A program made the translations under genes and the position numbers. Source: Mesotoga prima MesG1.Ag.4.2 (GTDB taxonomy: Bacteria; Thermotogota; Thermotogae; Petrotogales; Kosmotogaceae). Taken from it: 64,000 nucleotides of DNA. Position 1 is the stretch's first letter. The number at the start of each line of letters is the position of its first letter. The stretch is taken from NCBI RefSeq assembly GCF_000147715.2, contig NC_017934.1, forward strand, positions 744,001 through 808,000, read 5' to 3'. Below, piece by piece: positions 20,201 through 29,390 of the stretch. The notes beneath the pieces are model-generated. The model saw nothing but the letters and a program-made list of their open reading frames with translations. It searched no databases and had not been told where the DNA came from.

Positions 20201-22897
20201 TCGATTCAGATACCTGTAGGTGTAATCGAGGCAGGTGACTATGCAATAATAGTCGGGACGAAAGCGTCACTTGCTAGAGCGCAAGAGCTGGTTTCCTCTC
20301 TTCGTATAGGAATCGATGCGAGCGGGACTTCTGCCGACGGTTCCGTCTCTTACATAACCTTTGCGCTGCCCGAGGGCACGGAGATCAACCAGTTCGAATC
20401 AATTGCCGGTTTGATGGAGCTTAAACTGAAATTCGAGCCTGTTGGAGAGAGAGTCTTTATGATCGGAACGGCTCAAGACATAGGTGAATTCGAACAGGTT
20501 CTCAGTGGTTTGGTTAGCGAAAAATCGGGAATCGTCAACGAGTTCAGATTTGTGAAGAAACTATCCGGTGTCGATGCAGAGACACTGAAGACTTATTTGT
20601 TAGCAAGAGAGATTGAGCTTTCGGGGGTTTTTGATGTGAGTGGAGGATACCTCCTGATAGGAAGCGCAGACTCATTGGACGGTGCACAAAGCATAATCGA
20701 CTACTTGCTGGATAACCAGCAGGTCCATTTCGCTTACATCGATCTACCTGCAAGCATAACTCCTGAGATCCTCCAGGCGATCGCTAATGACCTTCTACTT
20801 GAGATCTCATTTGCCCAGATAACGCCAACGAGGTATTTATTTGTCGGAAATATGGAGGATGTAGAAAGTTTCAGGGACATACTTGCCAAAGCGGTGACAG
20901 AGGATACTAAATTCCTGTCTTATTCAATTGTAGTCGTCGGGCAAGCCTTTAATGACGATTTGTCAAGAGTGTATGGACCTGAAGGCAGTCAAAGGTCTGG
21001 AATGGACGATCTGAAAGACGCACTGGAGAGCATTGGAGTATCGGTTTTCATAGGCAAATTCGACAATAGGCTTCTAGTGGTTGGAGAAAGCGTACATGTC
21101 GATCTTGCAAGACAGTTGATAACGGAGTTGAATCAGACCACTGGTAGCACTGAAGGAACTGAAAAGGTGAGGATCGAAGATCTTCCACCCGTCAGCGGTT
21201 GGAGCATAGAACAGATAACACAGTTCCTTGAGGCTGCAGAGATTCAACTGAGATCGATTATCGAATACTCTGGAAGGCTTATCGGAATAGGAACGCAGGT
21301 GGGTCTGGAAAATGCGAGAGAGGCTTTGAGTATACTTGCAGTTGATTCGAAGAGAGAGTCGGTGAGAGTCGAAAAGAGCCTTGTTTCAGATAATCAGCTT
21401 CAGGAGATAATCTCAAAGCTCAGTCTTGAAGTTGATTACATCGACCTCGACAGACAGTGGTTACTTATAGGCGATCCCGAGTCGCTGATGATAATTACTA
21501 GGACGATTGAAGAGGCTGCCGCCGATAGAGAGATCTCGAGATATATTACCGATCTGACCGTCAATCCGCAAGAACTTGCAGATCTTTTGAGAGAGTCAAT
21601 CGAAGGAATCACCGTTCAGACCTTCGCAGATCTCCAGATGCTGCTTATCAAGTCAAAGAGTTCGGCCCTGCTAGACGCAGCCGAAGACATGGTAAGAGAC
21701 GTTCAGGAGTCTAGAAAGGCGATCGATCCTCTCGAGAAAGGCGTTGTTGTTAAAGATTCGATGGTGAGCATAAGGGTGACTGATCAAGATCTGGAAGCAC
21801 TTCTGAGAACTGTTTCTGAAAAACTGGGAATATCGCTTCTTTTCGTTGACAAAATCGTCGAGAATATCACTATGTCGATAGAAGACCTCAGCTGGGATAA
21901 ACTGGTCAAGGTGATCAATGCCACGAAGCCAGTCGAAATAGTCAGAATCGATGATATTTATGCTGTAACCAAGAAGGAGCAGAAAGCCGGAGAGGAACCG
22001 ACGGATGTCGAGCTCGTCTACCGCGTCTATCATAATGTCGAAGAGTTAACGAGACTCATTGAGTTCTATGGGGGAGAAGTCCTTTCCGATCCCGTAAACG
22101 GTTATATAGTCGTCAGAGGGCTTGCAAAGTCTAGAGTGGACAACATCTTCGATGAAATCGGTTCAGCCCTTTCACAGCCGAAGAAGCAGGTGAGAATAGA
22201 AACAAGGCTTGTTGATGAGTCCCTGATTGACGAAATACAGCGAGAGATCAAAACTTCTATCGGAATCAACGCTCCCGAGATCCTCATCGAAAACGGTTCC
22301 GTCGATCTTGATTTTGGCATTATCGATTATCTAGATATCACACAGCTGATCGATGATCTTGTGAATACCGGAACTGTGAAGATAGAGGCTGATCTCAGCG
22401 ATAGAGACAACGATTCTGACCTTATATCAAGTCCTTCTATAGTTTCGATGAGTGGTGAAGAAGCCAAGATTCACATTGGAGATACGATTCCTTACCTCGT
22501 GCGCACAATTGAGTATGTCGAAGGTAACCCAGTGGAGATAGAGACTATTGAATACCTGAATACAGGGGTGGAGCTGAGAATAACTCCTACGGTAAATGAT
22601 GATGGGAAGATACTCCTTGATCTTTTCATTAAGGTAAGCGAACCGGAGAAATATGTCGACGGGACAAGAACTCTTTATGGTGAGAAGACTAGAGAGGCAA
22701 ACAGCAGGCTGATTATTTCAGACGGAAACACACTGACAATTGGAGGTCTTGTTGCAAATAAGGATACCGTTACGGTCAACAAGATGCCTTTTCTTAGTGA
22801 TCTACCTTTTATTGGAAAGCTGTTCACCACCGAGAACAAGACCTCTGATAAGAGAGAACTGGTTATCTTCATCACAGCGGAGGTGGTTGAGCCGTGA
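11210..22897 (+). CDS. Giant modular secretin (outer-membrane secretion channel), about 3,895 residues
   Basis: The C-terminus is a standard secretin: an STN/N0-like domain (about 3515-3585), an N1 domain (about 3600-3680) and the beta-barrel domain (about 3735-3895) with LISSPSIVSMSGEEAKIHIG, LTIGGLVA and the signature KMPFLSDLPFIGKLF. In front lie a signal peptide (MRRIAVLFLVLGFFCIGFS), an AMIN-like N-terminal segment and some 2,800 residues of about 43 repeated ~70-residue modules, each ending in a pattern like SPSGVIVVGSSEEV followed by a helix. This resembles secretin N1 (KH-like) domains. Typical secretins have roughly 400-800 residues. GTG 11210 is chosen because GGGGTGAT lies 4 nt upstream and a signal peptide follows. 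The frame is uninterrupted over 11.7 kb. The downstream MEMO gene overlaps by 4 nt. Confidence 0.93.
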   Translation: MRRIAVLFLVLGFFCIGFSNQLNSVIPSMDAESVTVTLIFMNEVTDYNIQSNPSKTIYSLALDGVSGRDMNLPLRMGPVEGLWTRQDPKRLSVNVALLIPAIDEPQVTIRENIVTLRFFRSNIDVDIEKFTTYGMTLSTAMTYLFSEEMLDLSYIISPSVRDEEVVVGFSLAMPEDILRNILTSLGDRVAYSYLTDGTFYLGTPEEVQSLVNAFWKTYIGVEFKLEGETVSEQIERLRKTLPVNSFIEYLPNEASLMVFGDLQTHMSLSAALTTNTVTKEFTIPWEITDVEDTPLNSYLDLARKLNATLFSESLTIISIPEFNKLILSGNDSQVNALYEYLELYRENVTSEDLDSSKARKTITLPDNFFLIEDVLKLGSVGGSGLTEGNTLVGAILSILQSYAPYEEIAVDRAFEPIGKVTFELPNYLVPVLEKTVDSFSGISAEVSYTIVNYHLTIEESVRSQVERITGALIEPLGERKGYILKGSRSSIGTAEYLLSLFTGITFEDYSSTYLELKANDSFEEVSAFLRTFYSAQGLVQDEYTVEQIADRLVFMYAPSEIMEKAVLELEQHERQIYRVTKESILEIAPEIYSSGLGELLQTILVENETADFIQSAGLLVVSAYPERLAEIETIIEERIPRIKEMLENRMSSQENRLSLQIEAIPGWDIEKFRMYLNDFLGTELFSEITLTTSGSGYIVIAAESVLEAISAEAEKLRGFEEPSYRLETSIPSLAQFELLLQRLGIAVTIVPVDNQFMIVGSKVNVEEASRLVRQLSTGLPVQGEVSESETVYEYRFIDIPYSEVQGISDLLDKLNLSVEFVNTPSGVAIVATEDRLKEAMVVIDSILSRIETIETGPRSYSLIDIEPSLVDSLDEILSLLGYEIDLVESPAGVIGIGVEAQLAKAKKIVEEIMNKEASILPQQGDIESEKSYLIIFSKPEVEIASLNSMIDVFGMDLVITPIYDKIVVVGDSEDLKLFNGLYDQILTTESVEGAFVSREIAGVPGWDSERLLSYLGVVLGPEKTANISFVQTAKGYIISCPESIIERVENEFERLRGIESPSYSIESKMPQIDEINSLLSRLGIIVDILEVDDYFVVVGSEYNVARAKELISKLVEAIGEDPESKETVFELSTIESKDSQVFGEIFSSIGIDVRLLESPSGVLVVGREEEVSKAIETSKSILQKRPSTALAQAVFEFVPAAFEEIGDYSLILEKMGIDAELLPSPSGVIVVGSSEEVSKARTAVQTIHDQKQAFDSTEDSKNVSTFVRRVAGWSDEVFTSYLSDFLGEDLYSRVSIAPTVSGYIAVGPIDLLETIEAEVARLNEIQDPYFIVKQGLTPLDQLELLIEALGIRVEIIPVEDKYLIVGNHDSVVQTGELIDQLIDAIYPEGKPTEQTATSKTFIFLPIEPEDIAPLETVMEKLGIISEFVQISNGVIAVGSTEELSRSLDVVESVMAHSESVTAELEMDYRFVDVLKDSIDQLLPIIERLSIGVELLDTPAGVVAIGAEQDLDRAEELIKAINSRDTKEVPLQEKYESYLLLPLSAGITVESLQPALELLAYRVFAVSVADKLIAIGSEEDLLKFKALYMQLQSQEVDREERISLEIKMIPGWDLTRLNEYLRLFLGADEFERISIVSSSTGFVALTPRALADVVEAEISRLREFEDPAFTVIERVPPVDDLEGLLVRLGVLVDLVEMGSSTIVIGSGEDVRQTGIIIEQLMESVKFDVASPEVMEYSVLDIAQDDIESFSAILESLTIDVSLISSPSGAIAIGSHQAVARAETVVEDILSRRTTPQVYEPTYAFTGIQSADIAIYQTILDKLDSGVELLPSATGVIMIGEGDKVQEAVKTVNAILEREALFDESEGQPDRVSNVAAIVPGWNDEKYASYFADFLGKDDFSRITITPSSSGYIVVGPQEVVSKLVKEASRLAGIEDPFFVIENSLPAVEQMDSLLERLGLKVTILPVEDKFLVVGKKESVEEAVELIRLLSNGLEAPSSSRKYDFQIMPASEGAFDTIRQVLAELKIEATALSFGDNVILVGYDEDLESAAKVVNSINERTVTLETDKELKYSFTEIPNDRINEFSAILDSLEMDVQLLSSPSGVVLVGTEEESAKANDVILSVLSKAEEDEMVESRFFNNPAGWEDGKLVTYLRSFLGEKDWAKISVTPVQSGYLIVGPTAILDRIHSETVRLSGLEKPHYEIVDTVPSIQNLQGMLEKMGLAVTVVIVDGRSMVIGPEDDVIQTVRIFSELSEGVVLPKGEEPDVFNFVEIPTEEVESFRAIFSRLGIRVDLLNAPTGVIAVGQGEEVAKAVDTITSILSRREVQVVDGEKSYLVVEVADGFDLAAAQSILSAFNINVFPLSVAGKLVVIGSENEIMRFAEIREDIISEHRVTVIVPREVTLEELTGIVDTLEMEISVLEIRDSFVVYGKEGDIERVRAILSELVSEKPSEEVRHSRIFTGISLSTDFLNKLLSSMNSSLTIYGEGDKLVAVGTEDDIEMFEGLLKEIGSAPSTEELTAQFYPRIEGWTGETLSGFFEAMNLAVQVFHENSQGYLLIGPESELSKLPDIMEGLELKTKKLTTLYPVPSGMTFEELREILISAGFNLSYTKLGQSMSISGLEEDVELAVALLDEVIRSNLGKGISYRLIKLPADLTLEKFEKIMGDMALGISSVQVDGEVMLIGSDSDLRTANEIVEYLTPEGTPIEDEVVYSVIPISEELSMTEIAALVEKLSLNVEILPVGEDLFVIGTQRNVDSFRELVNSISATLGIEEVQSPEYTIVEFVEEISLDQFRELLASLNISVKIVEVGDYLVFIGSGEDNLEAAELFSRFETKDTEPESEEIEFEALSFPEGFDINSLTTVFEKLDLRVDINAVSNVLLIIGTRESIENAVTIIEKLVQVSTGDSGEGNVFKVLESKEGVSSELLSQLFRLIGVEVEILESETVFVFVGSEADVEMAVDVYDSLGESAGVDEGPLSYTITILPKNLTPSQLQTAFTSIQIPVGVIEAGDYAIIVGTKASLARAQELVSSLRIGIDASGTSADGSVSYITFALPEGTEINQFESIAGLMELKLKFEPVGERVFMIGTAQDIGEFEQVLSGLVSEKSGIVNEFRFVKKLSGVDAETLKTYLLAREIELSGVFDVSGGYLLIGSADSLDGAQSIIDYLLDNQQVHFAYIDLPASITPEILQAIANDLLLEISFAQITPTRYLFVGNMEDVESFRDILAKAVTEDTKFLSYSIVVVGQAFNDDLSRVYGPEGSQRSGMDDLKDALESIGVSVFIGKFDNRLLVVGESVHVDLARQLITELNQTTGSTEGTEKVRIEDLPPVSGWSIEQITQFLEAAEIQLRSIIEYSGRLIGIGTQVGLENAREALSILAVDSKRESVRVEKSLVSDNQLQEIISKLSLEVDYIDLDRQWLLIGDPESLMIITRTIEEAAADREISRYITDLTVNPQELADLLRESIEGITVQTFADLQMLLIKSKSSALLDAAEDMVRDVQESRKAIDPLEKGVVVKDSMVSIRVTDQDLEALLRTVSEKLGISLLFVDKIVENITMSIEDLSWDKLVKVINATKPVEIVRIDDIYAVTKKEQKAGEEPTDVELVYRVYHNVEELTRLIEFYGGEVLSDPVNGYIVVRGLAKSRVDNIFDEIGSALSQPKKQVRIETRLVDESLIDEIQREIKTSIGINAPEILIENGSVDLDFGIIDYLDITQLIDDLVNTGTVKIEADLSDRDNDSDLISSPSIVSMSGEEAKIHIGDTIPYLVRTIEYVEGNPVEIETIEYLNTGVELRITPTVNDDGKILLDLFIKVSEPEKYVDGTRTLYGEKTREANSRLIISDGNTLTIGGLVANKDTVTVNKMPFLSDLPFIGKLFTTENKTSDKRELVIFITAEVVEP
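13190..21720 (+). repeat. Protein-level tandem array of N1-like modules in the giant secretin
   Basis: Gly-Trp module starts are seen near 13203 (IPGWDIEKF), 14220 (VPGWDSERL), 15022 (VAGWSDEVF), 16034 (IPGWDLTRL), 16842 (VPGWNDEKY), 17624 (PAGWEDGKL), 18784 (IEGWTGETL) and 21193 (VSGWSIEQI), with a Trp-less copy near 20562 (LSGVDAETL). Between them lie ~70-residue modules starting with an aromatic/hydrophobic strand and ending in VIVVG-like strands plus a helix. By hand I count about 43 modules. They are diverged at the DNA level, so the array is old. Confidence 0.85.
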
Positions 22898-23721
22898 TAA
22901 GGAGACCCGTTGTTAGCGGTAAGTTCTACGCTGATAACGAAGAGGAACTCAAAAGTCAGATAAGGAACTGCTTTTTCCATCCTGTTGGACCGGGAAGTCT
23001 TCCACATGGCTGGGAGAAGAATGAAGGACCTATCGGTCTGATTGTGCCGCACGCCGGTTATATGGCTAGTGGTCCGGTAGCCGCATGGTCATACTGGAGG
23101 GCGGGCGCGCTCGTTAAACCATCAACGGTCTTGATTGTTGGACCAAACCACACGGGCTTGGGTACGAAGCTGTCGTTGTGGCTCGAAGGGGCTTGGGAAA
23201 CGCCTCTGGGCAGCGTCGAGATAGATCACGAGTTTGGCAGATCACTGATGGCTGAGTCAAATGGAATGATAATGCCAGATACTTCTGCTCATTTATATGA
23301 GCACTCTATTGAGGTCCAGCTACCATTTCTGCAGTTTCTTTACTCGGATTTCAAGATTGTTCCTTTGATAATGACGGATCAGAGAGTAGAAGTTGCTTTG
23401 AGTCTGTCGGAGATCATAAAGAAAGAGTTGAGTAGGAGGAATGATGTTTTGGTGATTGCCTCTTCTGATTTGAACCACTACGAGGCCCATGAGGTAACGA
23501 TGGAAAAGGACAATGAGCTTTTAAGCCTAATTTTGGATGGGAAGTACAGAGAGTCCTACGAACTCTCGCAAGAAAAGAGGATAACGGCTTGTGGGCTTGG
23601 ACCAATTGTAGCAGTGAGAAATTCTTTTGAATCGATGGAAGTGCTTTGTAGTACAACGAGCGGTGAGGTGATGGGAGACAGGTACAGGACCGTGGGATAT
23701 GTTGCGGCCCTGCTCAGCTAA
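22894..23721 (+). CDS. amrB: MEMO family protein (AmmeMemoRadiSam system protein B)
   Basis: A 275-residue protein of the MEMO/aromatic-dioxygenase-like fold. The metal-site segments are visible: VPHAGYMASGPVA, GPNHTG, EHSIEVQLPFL and SSDLNHYE, plus the cysteine in TACGLGP that matches the metal-proximal Cys in MEMO proteins. Bacterial MEMO often pairs with an AMMECR1 protein and a radical-SAM enzyme; neither is adjacent here. It starts at GTG 22894, overlapping the secretin stop by 4 nt, so it is probably translated with the secretin, although no role in secretion is established. Its biochemical function is unknown. Confidence 0.92.
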   Translation: MIRRPVVSGKFYADNEEELKSQIRNCFFHPVGPGSLPHGWEKNEGPIGLIVPHAGYMASGPVAAWSYWRAGALVKPSTVLIVGPNHTGLGTKLSLWLEGAWETPLGSVEIDHEFGRSLMAESNGMIMPDTSAHLYEHSIEVQLPFLQFLYSDFKIVPLIMTDQRVEVALSLSEIIKKELSRRNDVLVIASSDLNHYEAHEVTMEKDNELLSLILDGKYRESYELSQEKRITACGLGPIVAVRNSFESMEVLCSTTSGEVMGDRYRTVGYVAALLS

Positions 23722-23776
23722 TACTTTGGAAATGGTAAGAGAGAACGCGTTGCCTTCGCAACACCACCAAATAGCA

Positions 23777-23785
23777 TGCTATAAT
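23777..23785 (+). promoter_or_regulatory. Extended -10 promoter element for the small outer-membrane protein gene
   Basis: TGCTATAAT (TGn + perfect TATAAT at 23780-23785) lies 22 nt before the chosen start codon. No properly spaced -35 is evident; TTGCCT at 23750-23755 is 24 nt away. Confidence 0.5.
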
Positions 23786-23807
23786 TTCGATGAACTGGAG
23801 GTGTCGT

Positions 23808-24308
23808 GTGAAGGCTGTAATTTCTTTGCTGATAGTATTTCTGATGAGCTCTTTAGGTCTAGCTTCGTTAATTATAGATGGAATTCACTATTCGGGGTTC
23901 GGCTCTGAAGATAAACTGGTATATGATGGAATCAATGTGGCTTATGTATTAAGCCAGACAGGGAAGAATTCTCTTGAGCTGGGAGGCAATTTCTCCTTTG
24001 TTTCTCCAGTTTCATCAGAGGATTTCTACATAAATGGTCACTTCAATACATTGCTCAAGCTCTTTGCCGGTCAAGCATATGATTTGACAGAGGAGTCGGC
24101 TGTCGGACTAAGAGTTGTTTCAAGAGCGGGTCTGATAACAACTAACGTTGATAAGTTTGGTATTTTCTTCTCGATTACTCCCATTGCATACGTTCGGGTC
24201 GGATTTCTCTCCTTCGGAGCAGCAGTCGGCCTGGAACTGGAGAAGTTCTTCGGAATGGAAACACTTCCAGTTTTTCACGCAGGTGGTGAGATTAGTTACC
24301 GCTTCTAG
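23808..24308 (+). CDS. Small secreted beta-barrel (outer-membrane) protein, family unknown
   Basis: From GTG 23808 the protein has 166 residues. It starts with a clear signal peptide (MKAVISLLIVFLMSSLGLA) and continues as alternating polar/hydrophobic strands, ending GGEISYRF with a C-terminal Phe, the classical outer-membrane beta-signal. The size suggests an eight-strand barrel. GGAGG at 23797-23801 is 6 nt upstream of the GTG; the in-frame ATG 23790 would lie before that site and add residues that spoil the signal peptide. I do not recognise the family. It seems to have its own promoter and is followed after 11 nt by the RseC-like gene. Confidence 0.75.
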   Translation: MKAVISLLIVFLMSSLGLASLIIDGIHYSGFGSEDKLVYDGINVAYVLSQTGKNSLELGGNFSFVSPVSSEDFYINGHFNTLLKLFAGQAYDLTEESAVGLRVVSRAGLITTNVDKFGIFFSITPIAYVRVGFLSFGAAVGLELEKFFGMETLPVFHAGGEISYRF

Positions 24309-24319
24309 CGGAGGTGGAC

Positions 24320-24754
24320 ATGAGAGAGTTAGCTATTGTGAAGGAGCTTAAGGGAGATGTCGTGCTCCTTGAAAAAGCTCGTACAGAGGCCTGTTCTACT
24401 TGCGGATCAAGGAGCAGTTGCAGTATTTCTTCGAGCGACAAAAAGATTACGATAAGGGCTTTGCATAACGGTGTGGAGGTTAATCCAGGTGACACCGTTG
24501 AGATTGAGATGAGCAACATGAGTGCTACTAGAGTATCCATGATAGTTTACGGTATTCCGTTGGCAGTCTTTCTCGTTACTTTGATAGTAATGAATATGGT
24601 CTTGAAGTCTGAAGGATTGGCTCTTGTAGTTGCCTTTGCTTCTATTGCCGTTGTCTATGCCTTAATCGCACTCTACGATAGAAAGAACAGAGAGAAACTG
24701 ATGCCAAAGATTGTCAGAAAGGTGGAACTGCCCGATGGATTCATTGTTCGATGA
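24320..24754 (+). CDS. RseC/MucC-like membrane protein (SoxR-reducing family)
   Basis: A 144-residue protein with an N-terminal domain carrying the cysteine cluster ACSTCGSRSSC, then the segment VNPGDTVEIEM, then two membrane helices (about residues 74-92 and 98-116). This arrangement is that of RseC/RsxC-linked SoxR-reducing proteins. ATG 24320 lies 5 nt after GGAGG; GTG 24314 overlaps that site. The gene runs 20 nt into mutS2. In Thermotogae an Rnf-type redox role is possible, but nothing in the window tests that. Confidence 0.82.
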   Translation: MRELAIVKELKGDVVLLEKARTEACSTCGSRSSCSISSSDKKITIRALHNGVEVNPGDTVEIEMSNMSATRVSMIVYGIPLAVFLVTLIVMNMVLKSEGLALVVAFASIAVVYALIALYDRKNREKLMPKIVRKVELPDGFIVR

Positions 24755-27037
24755 TTCGATCCGGCTGCTGGAATTCGATTCAGTTCTTGCTGACATCGCT
24801 CAGAAGGCAACTTCCAAATACGGCAAAGAGAGAGTGAAATCTCTGCGACCTAAGGCTGAGGACGCAGAAATTCTATACACAAGGTCTAGTGAGTTTAACG
24901 AAATACTTCTTAGGGAAGGGGAACCGCCTTTCACGGTTTTTCACGATCTCAGCGACTATATTACAAAAGTGAAACGCGGATTCAGCCTTGGTGGCGAAGA
25001 GCTTTTCCGAAGCGCCGTGACTATGGATAACGTTTGCCGTTTAAGAGAGTTCTTCGATCGGGTCTCTCCAGATTTCCCCGCAGTTTATGAGGTTGCCGCT
25101 CTTCTATCCTGCGAACGTGGTTTTATAGGTGAGGTAAGAAAGAAGATTTCTGAGGATGGTCAGATCAAGGATAATGCTTCTCCTTTACTAAAAGAAATCA
25201 GGAACGAACTGAAAAACCTTAACAGAAACCTCAGGGGAAGACTTGATTCAATAATGAACAGATACAAAGATAGCTTAACTGATAGTCTTATTTTGACCAG
25301 AGAAGGCCGCTATGTCTTGCCGCTTTCGGCGAGCAAGAAGAATGAGCATCAAGGTGTTATTCATGGTGCCTCCGGTAGCGGTGCGACGGTATATTTCGAG
25401 CCTCAGGAGCTTATCACTCTAAATGATTCTATGAGGATTCTGTTATCCAGGGAAGAGGAGGAAATCAGAAGGATACTGAGAGAATTGACGACTCTTTTCT
25501 TTAGCACATTTGAAAGGCTTGAGCCTTCGCTTGAGGCACTTGGCGTTCTTGACGGTCTTTACGCAGCATGTAGATACTCAAAGAGTCGACGGGGTGTCTT
25601 CATAGAGCCGTCCCCTTCAAGACATTTTCTTCTTAAAGATGCGAGACATCCGTTGATCGATGATGAAGTGGTGGTACCGATCACCTTCACCATGGAAGAA
25701 GGGGTTAACGGTGTTTTTATTACCGGACCGAATACTGGAGGAAAGACTGTTGCAATGAAGACGATAGGTCTTTCGGTCCTCTTGATGCTATGCGGTCTTC
25801 CTGTTCTTGCAGATGGGTTGTCGAAGATTCCACTCTTTAGTAGACTATTCGCCGATATTGGAGACGAGCAATCGATTGAGCAGAGTTTGAGTACATTTTC
25901 ATCACACATATCCAGAATAATCAGAATAATTAGAAACGCCGATGAAAATTCGCTGGTTTTGCTCGATGAGTTGGGTGCAGGTACCGATCCCGTTGAGGGA
26001 TCGGCTCTATCAATAGCAATCATTGAAAGACTTCTGGAGAGATCCAGGCTGATCCTTACCACTCACTTGACCCCAATCAAGCTTTATGCAATGGAGCGTC
26101 CCGATGTTGTTAATGCCAGTGTTGAATTCGATATATCCACTCTTAAACCTACTTATCGTTTATTAATGGGTATTCCCGGTTCTTCAAATGCTCTTGAAGT
26201 CTCGAGCAGGCTTGGCCTCCCACAAGAAATAGTTGATAGAGCCCGCTCCTATATCGATAGTGAAGCTAGAGATCTCGAAGCTGTAATTGGAAAGCTCCAT
26301 AGAGAGAGATCTTTACTGGAAGAGGAAAGAAGAGATCTCGGCAAAACTAAAAGAGAACTAGAAGGAAGGACAAAGGAGTTCGAAGAAAAATTATCGATGA
26401 TAAAGGAGAAGAGATACAGAGAAGTAAGTAAGGAAATCGATGAACTGGAAAAAAAGCTGGAATCGATCATTAAGGATGTTGAGATGGCTATAAGCCTTTC
26501 AAGGGCTCCCGGTGAAAGAGAGAAAGTTGAAGCTGTGAAGAGACTTAACAACCTAAGAAGAGAGGTCAGGAATTTTGGGGCATCTTATCCAGAAAAAACC
26601 GATTCTCAGATTCCGGAAGTTGGCGACAAAGTTAAGCTTCTGGAAAGCGGAGCTGAAGGGATCGTTAGCGAAATAGATGGTGACAGGGTAGTGATAGATT
26701 CGGGTAAGATTACCCTGAAAGTTCCGTTATCACGTGTCCGATTGGTCGGAAAACCGGTAGTCGAATCAGAAATGTCTTCGTTTGAATTAGATAGTGGAAA
26801 CTCGAGCCAGGAGATAGATATTCGAGGCAATATCACTGAGGATGTTCCAATTCTCATTGATGATTTTCTTCAGATGCTAAAAGCCAGCGGGAAGAAACAA
26901 GGCTACATAATTCATGGGAAAGGGACGGGCAAACTTGCCGAAGGTGTCTGGGCTTACCTTAGGCGTTCAAAAGAGGTGAAGAGTTTCAGGATCGGAACAC
27001 CCTCAGAAGGCGGAAGCGGTGTGACAGTTGTGGAGGT

Positions 27038-27041
<4 letters not shown>
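24735..27041 (+). CDS. mutS2: MutS2 (MutS-like ATPase with Smr domain)
   Basis: A 768-residue MutS2: a core and clamp region, Walker A GPNTGGKT at about 331-338, Walker B LVLLDELGAGTDP, the long charged coiled coil (about 515-600) and the C-terminal Smr domain with IDIRGN and IHGKGTGKL. MutS2 lacks the mismatch-recognition domain; it suppresses homologous recombination and, in Bacillus, acts on collided ribosomes. Its Smr domain is a nuclease module. ATG 24735 is chosen over the upstream frame opening because it matches the normal MutS2 beginning (MDSLFDDSIRLLEFDSVL). It overlaps acpS by 4 nt. Confidence 0.95.

Positions 27042-29389
<2,348 letters not shown>

Positions 29390-29390
<1 letters not shown>

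Noticed and set aside
11210-22897. The giant secretin as an assembly or annotation artefact of several genes
   Set aside because: The frame is uninterrupted, there is one signal peptide and one barrel, modules are diverged at the DNA level and no internal ribosome-site/signal-peptide pair was seen.
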